Part shown: positions 9,246-18,841 of the stretch, in pieces | How positions within the stretch are numbered: position 1 is the first letter of the stretch | Layout of the letters: every line of letters starts with the position of its first letter | Source: Bacillota bacterium | GTDB taxonomy: Bacteria; Bacillota; Clostridia; Lachnospirales; Lachnospiraceae | Length of the DNA stretch: 64,000 bases | Assembly: GCA_023437365.1 (NCBI GenBank) | Contig: JAEZGK010000060.1 | Coordinates: 1 to 64,000, forward strand | Direction of reading: 5' to 3' | Notes under the pieces: generated by a model | Told to the model about the DNA's origin: nothing | What the model saw: the letters and a program-made list of their open reading frames with translations, nothing else | Databases searched by the model: none | Made by a program: the position numbers and the translations under genes

Positions 9246-11711
9246 TTAGATTTGCTCCTCATTTCGTTTACGGAGCTTTGCTTTATATAACGAAATCACT
9301 ATTTTTCTGGAAATCGGAACAAAGGCACCAAATAGGATTAATTCCAGAAGAATAAAGCCCCAGACCGGCATGATCGGTTTTTTGGCTTCCGGCATGGGAT
9401 TAAACACATCCATAGCTCCGCCTCCTTCCATCATACCTGGATCCATGGTTACAGCAGGCATTACCTCTGTACTGAAATCCTTGGTAAATTCAATTTTATC
9501 GCCATTGCTATCCTCAAAGGAAACCCTGAGAACGCCCTTTGCTGTTCCCTCCACATTCGGTACAACATCAAACTCTACATAAGAAGAGGTACCTGCAGCA
9601 ACATTTCCGATGAAATACATATCACCGTCCGCCTTTGTGAAATCTCCCTCCAGTGTAGTAATTACATTATTCAACTGAGATTTACCCATATTATAAAATT
9701 CAAATCCGAGGGTAGCTGTTCCACCTGAAACTACGTTACCGTCCCAGGAATAAACATTGACATTATCGACTACCGGCCTTGCATTTTCTACAGCAGACAG
9801 ATTAAGCTCCTCTGTCCTGGTAACACCCACCTCACCGGTCTCAGGATTAGGCTTAATTCCCTCATACTCATATTCTATCGTCACCTTCAGAGGATAAGCC
9901 TTGGTAGTTGCATCGGCCTTCACCTTCAGGGCTACGGTCTGCTCCACCTTCGCTCCACCAGCTATCGAGCTGATGAAGAAGCTGTTGCTTCCCTGGGCAA
10001 CAGAGAAGATATTATCTGCCTGGGTCAAAGTAATGGTAATATTTTTTGCCGCTACTGAGGAGTGAGTATTATAAATATCAAAGATAAAATTAAAGGTTGA
10101 ACCCGCACGAAGCTCCTCCTGGTCAACGGAGTAATTACTGATGATCAGCTTCGGCTTGCTGTTGCTGCCCAGATCATTCTTTACGTCTCTGACCGGTATC
10201 GTAACTGTTTCACCGGTAGAATTACCCGCATAGGTATACTTCAAATTAAGATTATTCAACCCCGCTACGATCTTATCGGATACGGTTAGATTCATCGTAA
10301 TCCTCTTTGATTTTCCTGCCGTTATCTTCTCCACATAGATATATGGCTCGGATTCCTTCGGAATAAAGGTGGTTCCATCCAGGTTCTGAAGCGCAAGCTT
10401 AATCTCTGTAATATCGGACTGACTGTTATTCTTGAGATCAAAAATCACCTGCATAGCGTCTCCGGCAACCGGCTGCTCCGGCAGCTGTGTCACATTCTCG
10501 ATCACAAGTCCCGAATCTCCGGCGGAACTTCCTCCGATTACCTCAGGATAAACCGTGAGAGTAGAGGTAAAGGTATTCCCCGCCTCATCATCAAAGCTGA
10601 GAATCAGATTTAGCTTTTTATTACCGCTCGTTGCTGCCTTCGCAACTGTCAAAGGAATCTTTGCTACTACGTTTTTATCTTTATCGACACTGCCTACATA
10701 AATGCTGTCCGTATAATAGTTCTTCAGGAACCCGTCTGAGCCTGTGGTAGTGTCATCTACCTTGATTGAGATATTGCTTGCATCCATCATACCATAGTTA
10801 TGAAAGGTAACCTTCATCTCAACCTCCGCACCGGGCTTAAGCTCAGTGGAATAGCTGAGCTTATCGATCTGCAGGTCTGGAGCCTTCTCATTCTTCTTTA
10901 CATCGATATAAATCTGGTTGGCATCCGTACACTTGGTTCCGTCCACATCCTTATAATCAAAGGTTATACCGACGGTCTTCAATCCAAGCGTTGCTGTAGA
11001 CAATATCTTGATTGGTAGAGAAAAGAATTGTTCTTTACCGGCTCCCAAATCACCCACCTTGATCTTCGGTGTGATATAGTCAGCGATAATGTTGGTGGTG
11101 CCGTAATCCAACGTCATATATGTATTTCTTGCAGTAATGTCGCCTTCATTCCTGACGTAGAAGGAGATATTTGCTTTGCTGCTGATAAACGCATCTTTAA
11201 TGCTGACTCTGTCAATCACCAGCTGTGCCGGAGCGGCTTCTTTTACCACCTGTACCTCAAATGTGAGTGAAAGTGAATAGTTCTCAGGTCCGGCTCCACT
11301 GTTATCGGTAGCTGTTACCTTAATCGTGATCGGATAGCTGCCGATTTTCGCAGTTTCCTTAACCTGTATATCAAAGTTTACATAAGTGGTTCCAACTGTG
11401 GAGATAAACCCTATAGGAGTCAGGTCCGTCTGTGTCAGGGTTGCCTGGGATAACGTAAACGGAGCGCTTGATGCCGAAACAGTGACCGCAGGATTATTGA
11501 CCGAATCACCAATTGCCTTAATCGGTATCCTCATCGTCTTAGTCTCACCGGGCACGATTGCCAGTTGTTCGTTACTCAATTTATCGCTTAATGCTATAGC
11601 GGACGCCTGTGCCGCCTGGACAGCCGCAGTATTACTTACCGCACTCGTGAGTATCATTGTAAGTGTCAATACAGCGATTAATGACTTCTTTAGCTTTCCC
11701 TTCATTCCCAT
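9246..11711 (-). CDS. Large exported protein with repeated CARDB/COG1361-like domains and C-terminal anchor
   Basis: An 821-aa protein with a signal peptide (KGKLKKS then a hydrophobic stretch ending near TAAVQAAQA), at least five repeated beta-sandwich units of about 110-130 residues resembling CARDB/COG1361 S-layer-type domains (recurring phrases such as FYVRNEGDITARN, VTFHNYGMMDASN, FDIYNTHSSVAAKN), then one membrane helix near residue 785 and a basic tail. It should sit outside the cell, anchored in the membrane. It is encoded between the ATPase and permease of an ABC system, so it is probably that system's extracellular part. GAAGGAAGA precedes the ATG. Confidence 0.8.
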   Translation of the reverse strand: MGMKGKLKKSLIAVLTLTMILTSAVSNTAAVQAAQASAIALSDKLSNEQLAIVPGETKTMRIPIKAIGDSVNNPAVTVSASSAPFTLSQATLTQTDLTPIGFISTVGTTYVNFDIQVKETAKIGSYPITIKVTATDNSGAGPENYSLSLTFEVQVVKEAAPAQLVIDRVSIKDAFISSKANISFYVRNEGDITARNTYMTLDYGTTNIIADYITPKIKVGDLGAGKEQFFSLPIKILSTATLGLKTVGITFDYKDVDGTKCTDANQIYIDVKKNEKAPDLQIDKLSYSTELKPGAEVEMKVTFHNYGMMDASNISIKVDDTTTGSDGFLKNYYTDSIYVGSVDKDKNVVAKIPLTVAKAATSGNKKLNLILSFDDEAGNTFTSTLTVYPEVIGGSSAGDSGLVIENVTQLPEQPVAGDAMQVIFDLKNNSQSDITEIKLALQNLDGTTFIPKESEPYIYVEKITAGKSKRITMNLTVSDKIVAGLNNLNLKYTYAGNSTGETVTIPVRDVKNDLGSNSKPKLIISNYSVDQEELRAGSTFNFIFDIYNTHSSVAAKNITITLTQADNIFSVAQGSNSFFISSIAGGAKVEQTVALKVKADATTKAYPLKVTIEYEYEGIKPNPETGEVGVTRTEELNLSAVENARPVVDNVNVYSWDGNVVSGGTATLGFEFYNMGKSQLNNVITTLEGDFTKADGDMYFIGNVAAGTSSYVEFDVVPNVEGTAKGVLRVSFEDSNGDKIEFTKDFSTEVMPAVTMDPGMMEGGGAMDVFNPMPEAKKPIMPVWGFILLELILFGAFVPISRKIVISLYKAKLRKRNEEQI

Positions 11712-11779
11712 TTCCCTCTTCTTCCTTCATAATAATATTGTCAATCTATCTCTAATTCCAATAATTCGTTACTGCTATA

Positions 11780-12535
11780 TTAAGCAGTCGCCGTCTGCCC
11801 ATCTGGAGGTGTCTGTTGTTCTAAATCATCCTTTTTCAGCACTTCGATATTCTCTATCTTGCCGTCGAAAATATGTATAATCTTATCCGCGTACTCAGCC
11901 AGATGTCTGTCATGAGTAACCATAACAATGGTTTGATGATTGGTTCTTGCCATCTCCATAATCAGATCCATGACCTCCTTCGAGGTCTTTGAATCCAGAT
12001 TACCTGTCGGTTCATCCGCAAATACGATTTCCGGATTGCTGACAAAGGCTCTGGCAATTCCGACTCTTTGCTGCTGTCCGCCGCTCATTTCCTTTGGTTT
12101 ATGCTTCAGTCTTGCTCCCAGGCCAACCTTGATCAACATATCCTTAGCCATTTTCTTCCTCTTTTTGGTAGGTATATGTTTAAAGACCAGAGGAAGCTCC
12201 ACATTCTCCAGAGCTGTCATGGCATTCATCAGATTATAGGATTGGAATACAAATCCCAGGTTATCCTGACGGAACTTTGCCAGCCCCTTTTCACCCATCT
12301 TATGAATATCCTTTCCCTTGATCTCAATAGAACCCCCGCTTAGACGCTCAATGCCGGCCATCAGGTTCAGAAGTGTCGATTTACCCGAACCGGAAGCTCC
12401 ATACAGGCAACAGAATTCGCCCCGCTTAATAGTAAAGCTAACATCATCCACAGCACTGATCCGCTCTTTGCCCATACGGTAAATCTTCTTCACATTCCTT
12501 ACTTCTATGATGTTTTCCTCATACTTGCTGTTCAT
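11780..12535 (-). CDS. ABC transporter ATP-binding protein, LolD/MacB type
   Basis: A 251-aa ATPase. Walker A is GASGSGKST (near residue 45), the Q-loop region is FVFQSYNLM, the signature MSGGQQQRVGIARA, Walker B VFADEPTGNLD and the H-loop VMVTHD. These mark the LolD/MacB/SalX group that pairs with FtsX-type permeases. AGGAAGGTG precedes the ATG. It is first in a four-gene minus-strand operon ending at 7625. The substrate is unknown; the large ectodomain protein suggests cell-envelope work more than small-molecule transport. Confidence 0.93.
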   Translation of the reverse strand: MNSKYEENIIEVRNVKKIYRMGKERISAVDDVSFTIKRGEFCCLYGASGSGKSTLLNLMAGIERLSGGSIEIKGKDIHKMGEKGLAKFRQDNLGFVFQSYNLMNAMTALENVELPLVFKHIPTKKRKKMAKDMLIKVGLGARLKHKPKEMSGGQQQRVGIARAFVSNPEIVFADEPTGNLDSKTSKEVMDLIMEMARTNHQTIVMVTHDRHLAEYADKIIHIFDGKIENIEVLKKDDLEQQTPPDGQTATA

Positions 12536-12659
12536 TGAACACCTTCCTGACTTTCAGTCCAAAATGTAAGACAATCTCATTTCTATACTACATCAATAAT
12601 ATTACATAATGACTACTTATTTCCTTAATTTTTCCTTAAGGTTTATTACATAACGGGAA

Positions 12660-12760
12660 ATAAACAATTATGTTTGTATACTTTAAAGGTATTTTTTAAG
12701 GTTATTTTAAAGGTATTTTTAAAGGTATTCTTTAAAAGTTTTCTTTAGAGATATTCTTTA
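12660..12760. repeat. Degenerate A/T-rich short tandem repeat
   Basis: Several imperfect units of the form TTTAAAGGTATT follow one another from about 12682 to 12757. No open frame or promoter is apparent. It lies between the ABC ATPase start and the family 3 element. Confidence 0.45.
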
Positions 12761-12815
12761 ATTGTGTTTTTAGATGCTCTATCAAGAGCTTATGATTCTC
12801 CGGCTCTACATCAAC

Positions 12816-12940
12816 AAAAGGTCCGGCTGATGCAATCAGCCGGATCACAAGGACAGGGAAGCTCTCGGAAAGTGCACTTTCCAGAGGCTTCCTTGTCCTT
12901 GTATATCATGTCACCTACGGTGACATTACCTTTTGTCTCC
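12816..12940 (-). repeat. Structured intergenic element, family 3, copy A
   Basis: Three stem-loops in a row: GTCCGGCTGAT/ATCAGCCGGA; a long stem 12848-12902 enclosing the perfect palindrome GGAAAGTGCACTTTCC; and ATGTCACC/GGTGACAT. About 80 percent of bases match copy B at 43931-44055, and several differences keep pairing intact. Read on the minus strand, the last hairpin runs into TTTT and could terminate transcription from the AI-2E gene ending at 13150. Function unknown; it could be a 3'-UTR RNA element or a non-autonomous repeat. Confidence 0.7.
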
Positions 12941-13040
12941 TCCGATTTATCTCTTTGTCTCCTCCAACTTTTCTCTTTGTCTCCTCCAACTTACCTCTTT
13001 GTCTCTACTAGCTTAGCCTTTCATCTCCACTAATTTAACT
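12931..13040. repeat. Tandem repeat with TTTGTCTCCTCC units
   Basis: Four to five units of about 22-23 bases, each containing TTTGTCTCCTCCAACTT or a decayed form, run from the edge of the family 3 element towards the AI-2E gene. On the minus strand each unit reads GGAGGAGACAAA. Nothing coding is seen. The first unit is shared with the end of family 3. Confidence 0.6.
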
Positions 13041-13149
13041 GTTTTATCTACTATAATCACGACATCTGTATCCGCAAGACACGGACATGGCCATATTTCT
13101 TTACCACAGATCCGTCATACCCCTACTTACTTCCATCCTATCAAGTCTT

Positions 13150-14340
13150 CTATTTTACTTCTAATTCCTGCTTCTTGCTCAGTCTATAATCAATAAAACG
13201 GGTGATTACCAGCTTGATATACGCACCTATCGGTACCGCCAAAAGCATTCCTAAAAACCCTCCGAGCGCACTTCCGAAGATAATAGAGACAATGATGACC
13301 AGCGGATGTATCTGGATGGATTGGCTTAAAAGCTTCGGTCCGATGACATTGCCGTCAACAAACTGTATCAGGAACAGTGCAATCATCGAAATAATCCAGG
13401 TATTAAATTCCCCGCTAAACAGACATATAGCTGAGGTGCTGACATAAGCCACAATCGGTCCGAAGTAAGGGATCAGATTCCCGATGCCTGCAAAGATTCC
13501 GATCAGGATTGCGAATTTGACACCGGTAATCGACAATACCAGACTGATTAGCACCATCATTACAAAAGCATCTATCAGCTGTCCTCTGATATAACCCGAG
13601 AAAACGGTATCCAGATCACCTACAATCGAACGCATTCTTTGATCCATCCGCTCAGGAAACAGTGCTTTGTTAATCTTTCCGATATAGGAAAGAAACATCC
13701 TGCCGTCGATCAGGAAATAGATTCCGATGATGAAGCTGAAGATCAGCGTGGTAATCGCATCGGATATGTTTGAAACAGAACCAAAGGAAGCCTTGGCAAA
13801 ATTCATCAATCCCGTCACGATGTATGCAGAGGCACTCGTCACATACTGTTCCAGCTCCTTGGACTGGATATTCCATTCTCCTAGCTTATTCAAAATCGAA
13901 TTATAGAAATCATTCAGACTGTCAAAAAAGCTCTGTCCTAGGGTAATGATATCATCCAGATTCGCCAGTCTGATCTGGTCTGTTACCGTATATACCAGCA
14001 ATGAAACAAGTCCCGACACCGCAATAAGCAGCAAAAGTACGGCTGTTACCGCGCCCCAGGTTCTTGGCAGCACTATCCTTCGAAAGCCTTTTTTCGTTTT
14101 CAGCTTTTGAAATCTACGCTCAAAGAATCCGACCGCAGGGTCCATCAAATAAGCGAAAACAAAGCCAAGCAAGACAGGCTTGATGACCCTGAAGAACCAT
14201 CCGAGCCAGTGCATGCCTTCCTTCAGAAGCTGAGGTGCATTCTTCACAACCAGGCTCAGCGCATAGATAATGACCACCGTGATAATTACATACAAAGAAA
14301 TCTGCATGTATTTTTTATTGATTTTATCCCTCCAACGCAT
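13150..14340 (-). CDS. AI-2E family (PerM-like) membrane permease
   Basis: About 396 aa with roughly eight membrane helices. It starts at MRWRDKINKKYMQ followed by a helix, has a hydrophilic middle (residues about 100-190) and ends with the family's characteristic helices around GIGNLIPYFGP and FVDGNVIGPKLLS. The family contains exporters of varied or unknown substrates; the autoinducer-2 link is not general. The frame is open to 14472, but the ATG at 14340 has AGGGG upstream and follows the stop of the preceding gene by ten bases, so it was chosen. Probably cotranscribed with 14351-14971. Confidence 0.88.
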   Translation of the reverse strand: MRWRDKINKKYMQISLYVIITVVIIYALSLVVKNAPQLLKEGMHWLGWFFRVIKPVLLGFVFAYLMDPAVGFFERRFQKLKTKKGFRRIVLPRTWGAVTAVLLLLIAVSGLVSLLVYTVTDQIRLANLDDIITLGQSFFDSLNDFYNSILNKLGEWNIQSKELEQYVTSASAYIVTGLMNFAKASFGSVSNISDAITTLIFSFIIGIYFLIDGRMFLSYIGKINKALFPERMDQRMRSIVGDLDTVFSGYIRGQLIDAFVMMVLISLVLSITGVKFAILIGIFAGIGNLIPYFGPIVAYVSTSAICLFSGEFNTWIISMIALFLIQFVDGNVIGPKLLSQSIQIHPLVIIVSIIFGSALGGFLGMLLAVPIGAYIKLVITRFIDYRLSKKQELEVK

Positions 14341-14350
14341 TCGCTTACCC

Positions 14351-14971
14351 CTATTTCCTTTCCCCAAATTCAAGATAACGGAGAATACAATCCACTGTGT
14401 TATCAATTCCGATAGAATCACTGCGCAGGGAGAGATGATAGTGATCTGCCCTTCCCCACTTTTCATTGGCATGATAATTATAGTAGTTGGCTCTTCGTTT
14501 ATCCATCTTAAGAATTTCCTCTTCAGCCTTACTCTCCTTCAGATGATAAAGCTCTATTGCCCTTTTCTTACGAGTGTAAAGCTCTGCCCAGATAAAAACA
14601 TTAACTACGTCAGGCCGATCCCTCAAAACATAGTCTGCACAGCGACCGACAATCACACAGGGTCCTTCCTCAGCTATCTTTTTTATCACGTTCGCCTGTG
14701 CCAGATACAATTGATCATCCAACGACAGGTGAGTAAATCCGAGATCCTGTGTACCGTAAGTATTCATTCCCATGGCCAGAGAATATAACAGACTGTTTGT
14801 TGCCTTTTTTTCTGCATTCTCAAAGGCCGCTTCCGCAAACCCCGTCTCCTTAGCTGCTCTAGAGATAATTTCGTTATCGTAAAATGGAATACCAAGCTTT
14901 CCTGCAAGCTTTTCACCGATTTCCCGGCCACCGCTTCCATACTGCCTGCTAATCGTAATTATTTTATTCAT
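14351..14971 (-). CDS. Cytidylate kinase-like family protein
   Basis: A 206-aa P-loop protein of the cytidylate kinase-like family (Cytidylate_kin2). The N-terminus ITISRQYGSGGREIGEKLA is the altered P-loop typical of this family, followed by IPFYDNEII and VIVGRCADYVL. C-terminal residues KRRANYYNYHANEKWG match the lid/NMP-binding part. The real substrate of this family is mostly untested; true CMP kinase (cmk) is a different, longer-conserved gene. GGGAG fits the ATG at 14971 better than the upstream TTG (14989). It sits between the transglutaminase operon and the AI-2E permease. Confidence 0.88.
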   Translation of the reverse strand: MNKIITISRQYGSGGREIGEKLAGKLGIPFYDNEIISRAAKETGFAEAAFENAEKKATNSLLYSLAMGMNTYGTQDLGFTHLSLDDQLYLAQANVIKKIAEEGPCVIVGRCADYVLRDRPDVVNVFIWAELYTRKKRAIELYHLKESKAEEEILKMDKRRANYYNYHANEKWGRADHYHLSLRSDSIGIDNTVDCILRYLEFGERK

Positions 14972-15029
14972 ACAATCACTCCCTTCCAACTTAAGTATAC
15001 CATAATCTTCATGCGGATAGAAGGGTATA

Positions 15030-17582
15030 TTATATAGACAGGAGTATTTTCAATCTCAACTTTTTTATGGCGGATAGACTATGATATACTTTATTGTAAA
15101 GCCCATTGCGGTATTGGATAATCTCCTCCAGCTCCTCTTGATTGATTGCCTTCCTGCCAAATCTAGCCCTCCTGACCAGCTCCATCAAGCGGTCCAGCTC
15201 TTCGGGGGCAATGTAAGTGCAATGCTCCTTCACATAAGACTCCTGTTCCTCCAGCAGCATCCATCTCTCAGGCAGTCCTTGTGTCAGGTGAAGCATCCTC
15301 TCAACATCCCCATAAAAGGTAAAAGCTCTCTTGTTTCTGCTGCCCTGATTTCTATTCCAGTAGCCTCGCACAAAGAGATATATCACGATGAGCAGGAAGC
15401 CTCCTGCAAGAATAGCCAGTACGACCATAAGCCAGATTACATCGGCAGAGGAAGAGCTACCTGCACCGCTTCCGTTGGCCCCGGGAACATAATCCTGCTT
15501 CAATCTGTCATCCATAATCGGCTGATACTGATCCGGTATCTCCGGTATCGGCTGGGCTTTATCCATATCCTCCAATATAGCCGCCTCAGTAATCTCCTGT
15601 CCCATTCGATCGATATCCGCAATGATCGACTGATTATAGCTTACGATAGAGCCGGGGGTGAATTCAACCGGATACCACCCGCAGTAATCAAAGTAAACCT
15701 CAACCCAGGCATGAGCATGATAATCCTTGACGGAGACCTCGGAAAATGCTTCCTTATTCACTTTACTGCCCTCAGCCGTAAACCTGGTAACATCGCCAAT
15801 CCCACTGCTTTTATATATCGCTTCCTTTCCGAAAGCATACCCTTCTGTATACCTTGCAGGAATTCCCATTGCACGCAGCATTAAGGTCGCAGCCGTGGCA
15901 TAATGTGCACAGTATCCTACCTTATTCTCATAAAGGAAGTATTCTGCATAATCCTTTCCCTCCGGCAGCTTCCCCGGGGATAGAGAATACCTTGTATTTT
16001 CTTCCAGATAGCTTCGGACATATTCAATTTTCTCCGCTACACTTCCCGTCCGGGTCTGTACGCGCCGTGCAGAAAAGTCGCTTTTAATATTGTTTAAGCC
16101 TTCCTCAGGAAGCTTCGTATATGCTTTATACACAAAATCCCGATATGCCTTCTCATGATTAATATACCCTTCAAGACTGAGCTTTGATAAGCTTTCCTGG
16201 AAGGCTGTATCCTCTGCTCTGGCGACATCATAAAAATAATCATATTCATAGTTACTTCTTGTCTCTTTCGGAGCTGCATAAAGATCCCTGTCATAATAAA
16301 TATCCTGTAGCAGATCATAGTTTGTAAAATAAGGTGCATACAGAAATTGTTTATTTGCCTTATTGTATCTGATATCCATACGGCCTTCCTTCATTCTGAA
16401 GTTCAGACCGCCATTCATCTCCAATACAGTCGGAGTTTCGGTGAACATCCCCTTCAGGAACAGATTTACCTGATTGACCGGCCGAAACAGCTCCTCCGGC
16501 ACCCGGTTTGTTAGTTCTTCATACTCCTTCAGGGATTCTTCTGAATGTTCAATCCAGCGGTCACCGGTATAGATGCTCCCTACATATCCTTTCAGGTAGA
16601 TGCCTTCCTCGATTGAGCTTGTGGGAGCAATCACCCGGAGATGCTCCTCATTCGCATACCTGATTTGCGCCTCTGTTCCTAATCGTCCCCCATCAAGACC
16701 CGTGGAAGAAACCCTGCTTGTAAAAAAACTGACCTTTGTCAACCGATTCATAATATCCTCTAACGAGAATTCTGTAATCGAAGTCTGCATCTCTGTCCTC
16801 ATATCCTTCAGCTTTGTCATGCTATCATAATCCTCTTTGGTTACAAAAAGCTTCAGGACAAAGAAAAGGAACAGTCCCAGCAGACAGAGCCATGCTGCCG
16901 CCCTGCTGCTGATTTTATGGAGAAGTAATCTCTGCTTTTTATCTGTTACATGCCGGAAACTGCGCGTCTGACTGATGAGATAAGTTGTACATATCACATA
17001 GGTCACCAGATAACGTTCCGATGGCACGAAGCCCAGGGCAAAATTAGCCGCTGAAGGAATTAGCAGTAAAATCCCGCATAAGAACACTAGCCTGTTTCGC
17101 ATCACCGCCAGGGCTAGGATTGCAGCCACCGGGATTACTATCAGGATCATAAACAATGTGGTATCCGCTTCCTGGGCCGTATAGTCGGCAACAAACCTGA
17201 CACTTTCTACTTGATAATATGAATCAATCAGTCTAAGCGTCAGGTTCTCAAGAATGTAAAAAGCGTTCAGAAGCCTTTCCCCACGGCTGTAAACGAACAA
17301 TCCGTAAAAGAGTATGCCAAAAAACAACTTTACCAGATCATTGGACGGTATTAAGAAAAGGCCAAAGAAGATAGCAGAGAAAATCAGCACAGACAGATTG
17401 ACATTCAGCGTATTGCAGGGAACTCCTACGGCTTCTATCAGCATAGAGACAGCACTCCAGGTGCCAAACAGGATAAAAAGCATCTGAAGAACACGAATGC
17501 TAAGCGGTGTCGTCTGTTTCTTCTCATCTACGATATAGACGGAGTTATCCATATAAACGCCGTCTTCAAAACCCTGATGCAT
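15030..17582 (-). CDS. Membrane-anchored transglutaminase-like protein (TgpA type)
   Basis: An 850-aa protein. Six or so membrane helices occupy residues 25-245, followed by an extracellular transglutaminase-core domain with the catalytic Cys in VGYCAHYATA (near 555), His in YHAHAWVEV (near 622) and an acidic residue in WYPVEFTPG (near 637). A further helix lies near 705-728 before a cytoplasmic tail. The ATG at 17582 has GAAGGGTGGG upstream. The moxR-DUF58-transglutaminase order is widely conserved and thought to act on cell-surface proteins; the reaction (protease or cross-linker) is not settled. Confidence 0.9.
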   Translation of the reverse strand: MHQGFEDGVYMDNSVYIVDEKKQTTPLSIRVLQMLFILFGTWSAVSMLIEAVGVPCNTLNVNLSVLIFSAIFFGLFLIPSNDLVKLFFGILFYGLFVYSRGERLLNAFYILENLTLRLIDSYYQVESVRFVADYTAQEADTTLFMILIVIPVAAILALAVMRNRLVFLCGILLLIPSAANFALGFVPSERYLVTYVICTTYLISQTRSFRHVTDKKQRLLLHKISSRAAAWLCLLGLFLFFVLKLFVTKEDYDSMTKLKDMRTEMQTSITEFSLEDIMNRLTKVSFFTSRVSSTGLDGGRLGTEAQIRYANEEHLRVIAPTSSIEEGIYLKGYVGSIYTGDRWIEHSEESLKEYEELTNRVPEELFRPVNQVNLFLKGMFTETPTVLEMNGGLNFRMKEGRMDIRYNKANKQFLYAPYFTNYDLLQDIYYDRDLYAAPKETRSNYEYDYFYDVARAEDTAFQESLSKLSLEGYINHEKAYRDFVYKAYTKLPEEGLNNIKSDFSARRVQTRTGSVAEKIEYVRSYLEENTRYSLSPGKLPEGKDYAEYFLYENKVGYCAHYATAATLMLRAMGIPARYTEGYAFGKEAIYKSSGIGDVTRFTAEGSKVNKEAFSEVSVKDYHAHAWVEVYFDYCGWYPVEFTPGSIVSYNQSIIADIDRMGQEITEAAILEDMDKAQPIPEIPDQYQPIMDDRLKQDYVPGANGSGAGSSSSADVIWLMVVLAILAGGFLLIVIYLFVRGYWNRNQGSRNKRAFTFYGDVERMLHLTQGLPERWMLLEEQESYVKEHCTYIAPEELDRLMELVRRARFGRKAINQEELEEIIQYRNGLYNKVYHSLSAIKKLRLKILLSI

Positions 17583-17597
17583 GTAAAACCCACCCTT

Positions 17598-18815
17598 CTA
17601 TTCCAGCCGTAGCAGCTCCATATCCCTTTGAATATGGTTTGCATCGACCGGATATAAGACTACTCCCACATCATTGGATCTTTTTATGATTTCATTCGGG
17701 AAATACTTTGTCCCCGGCTGATTATCGATATCCCCGATATAGATGACATGCCTCTTAGCTGCCTTCAGCAGGGTAAGCGTTTCCATGCGATGCCGCGGCT
17801 GTTCTCCTGTCAGGAATATCAAATTTGTATATTGTTCCTTAGGATACTCTGCCAGATAAGCAAAAAGCCCGTCCGTGGAGGACTCATAGGGAAGCACCTG
17901 CAGCAGACCATCCACCGCTTCAAAGAAGTCCTTCTCCTGCATGACCCTAATTCTACGGCAGCAGCCGTGCTGTACATCGTACCAGGCAAAATAATGGGGC
18001 TGTCCGGCAAGTGTCAGGGAATAGGACATGGATAAGGTGCATTCCAACATAGAATCCATAAACAGCATAGGATGAATTCCTTTCGGAATGCAGAAATCCG
18101 CGAAAAGCAGCAGGGAACAATTCAAGGGATCACTAAATTCCTTGATCATCAACTGATCGAGCTTCCGACTGAGCTTCCAATGAATTCTCTGTTGTCGGTC
18201 CCCTTCCCTGTATTCTCTGATGGCAAATACTTCTGATGAGTCATCTCCGCTCTTTAGAGAGGAGTAATAATCGCTTTCCGACATACTGGAGCTGCGGCTG
18301 AGCAATTGACTTTCCGAAAGCTCATAATAAGCCGGAAGTATGGCAACCTTCAGCTCACCCCTTAATCTCTTCCTCAAAGAAAACAGCTTAAGATAATCAT
18401 AAACACGAACGCTGCGAAGCGTAACCTCCAGATTCCCGGCATATTCCGAAAGCAGATTACAGATGACGGAAGCCTTTGTATTGGCATCGACGGATACCAT
18501 AATACTTTTCTGATAATTAATCGAAGAATAGGCATTATTATAGCTAAGATGTATCTTAAGGCTAGTAATCGGAAAAATCGTCGGATTATCCACAAGTATG
18601 GAGATCGGGACGACCTCTCCTCTTTTCGCCACATGGACAACAGAGAGCATACTGATTGATACCCTGCTGTACAGATAGACCAACAGAGCAAAAAGAAAGA
18701 ACGGTACTACCCCAAGGGCCAGAAAAAGAATGCTCACATAATACGTATCGTAAAGAATAGAAAGAAGTCCCACGAGTGCAAACAGAGCAAAATATCGGAT
18801 AAAATTGCGCAGCAT
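17598..18815 (-). CDS. DUF58 domain-containing protein
   Basis: A 405-aa protein with two N-terminal membrane helices (residues about 7-45) followed by a soluble DUF58 domain. The family signature EYREGDRQQRIHWKLSRK is near residue 200, and the fold after it resembles a von Willebrand A domain. GGGGTGG precedes the ATG. It lies 15 bases before the transglutaminase gene and 26 bases after moxR, as in many bacteria. Its biochemical role is unknown; it is presumed to be a client or partner of the MoxR ATPase. Confidence 0.9.
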   Translation of the reverse strand: MLRNFIRYFALFALVGLLSILYDTYYVSILFLALGVVPFFLFALLVYLYSRVSISMLSVVHVAKRGEVVPISILVDNPTIFPITSLKIHLSYNNAYSSINYQKSIMVSVDANTKASVICNLLSEYAGNLEVTLRSVRVYDYLKLFSLRKRLRGELKVAILPAYYELSESQLLSRSSSMSESDYYSSLKSGDDSSEVFAIREYREGDRQQRIHWKLSRKLDQLMIKEFSDPLNCSLLLFADFCIPKGIHPMLFMDSMLECTLSMSYSLTLAGQPHYFAWYDVQHGCCRRIRVMQEKDFFEAVDGLLQVLPYESSTDGLFAYLAEYPKEQYTNLIFLTGEQPRHRMETLTLLKAAKRHVIYIGDIDNQPGTKYFPNEIIKRSNDVGVVLYPVDANHIQRDMELLRLE

Positions 18816-18841
18816 CAGCCACCCCAGCCTTTCAGATCCTC

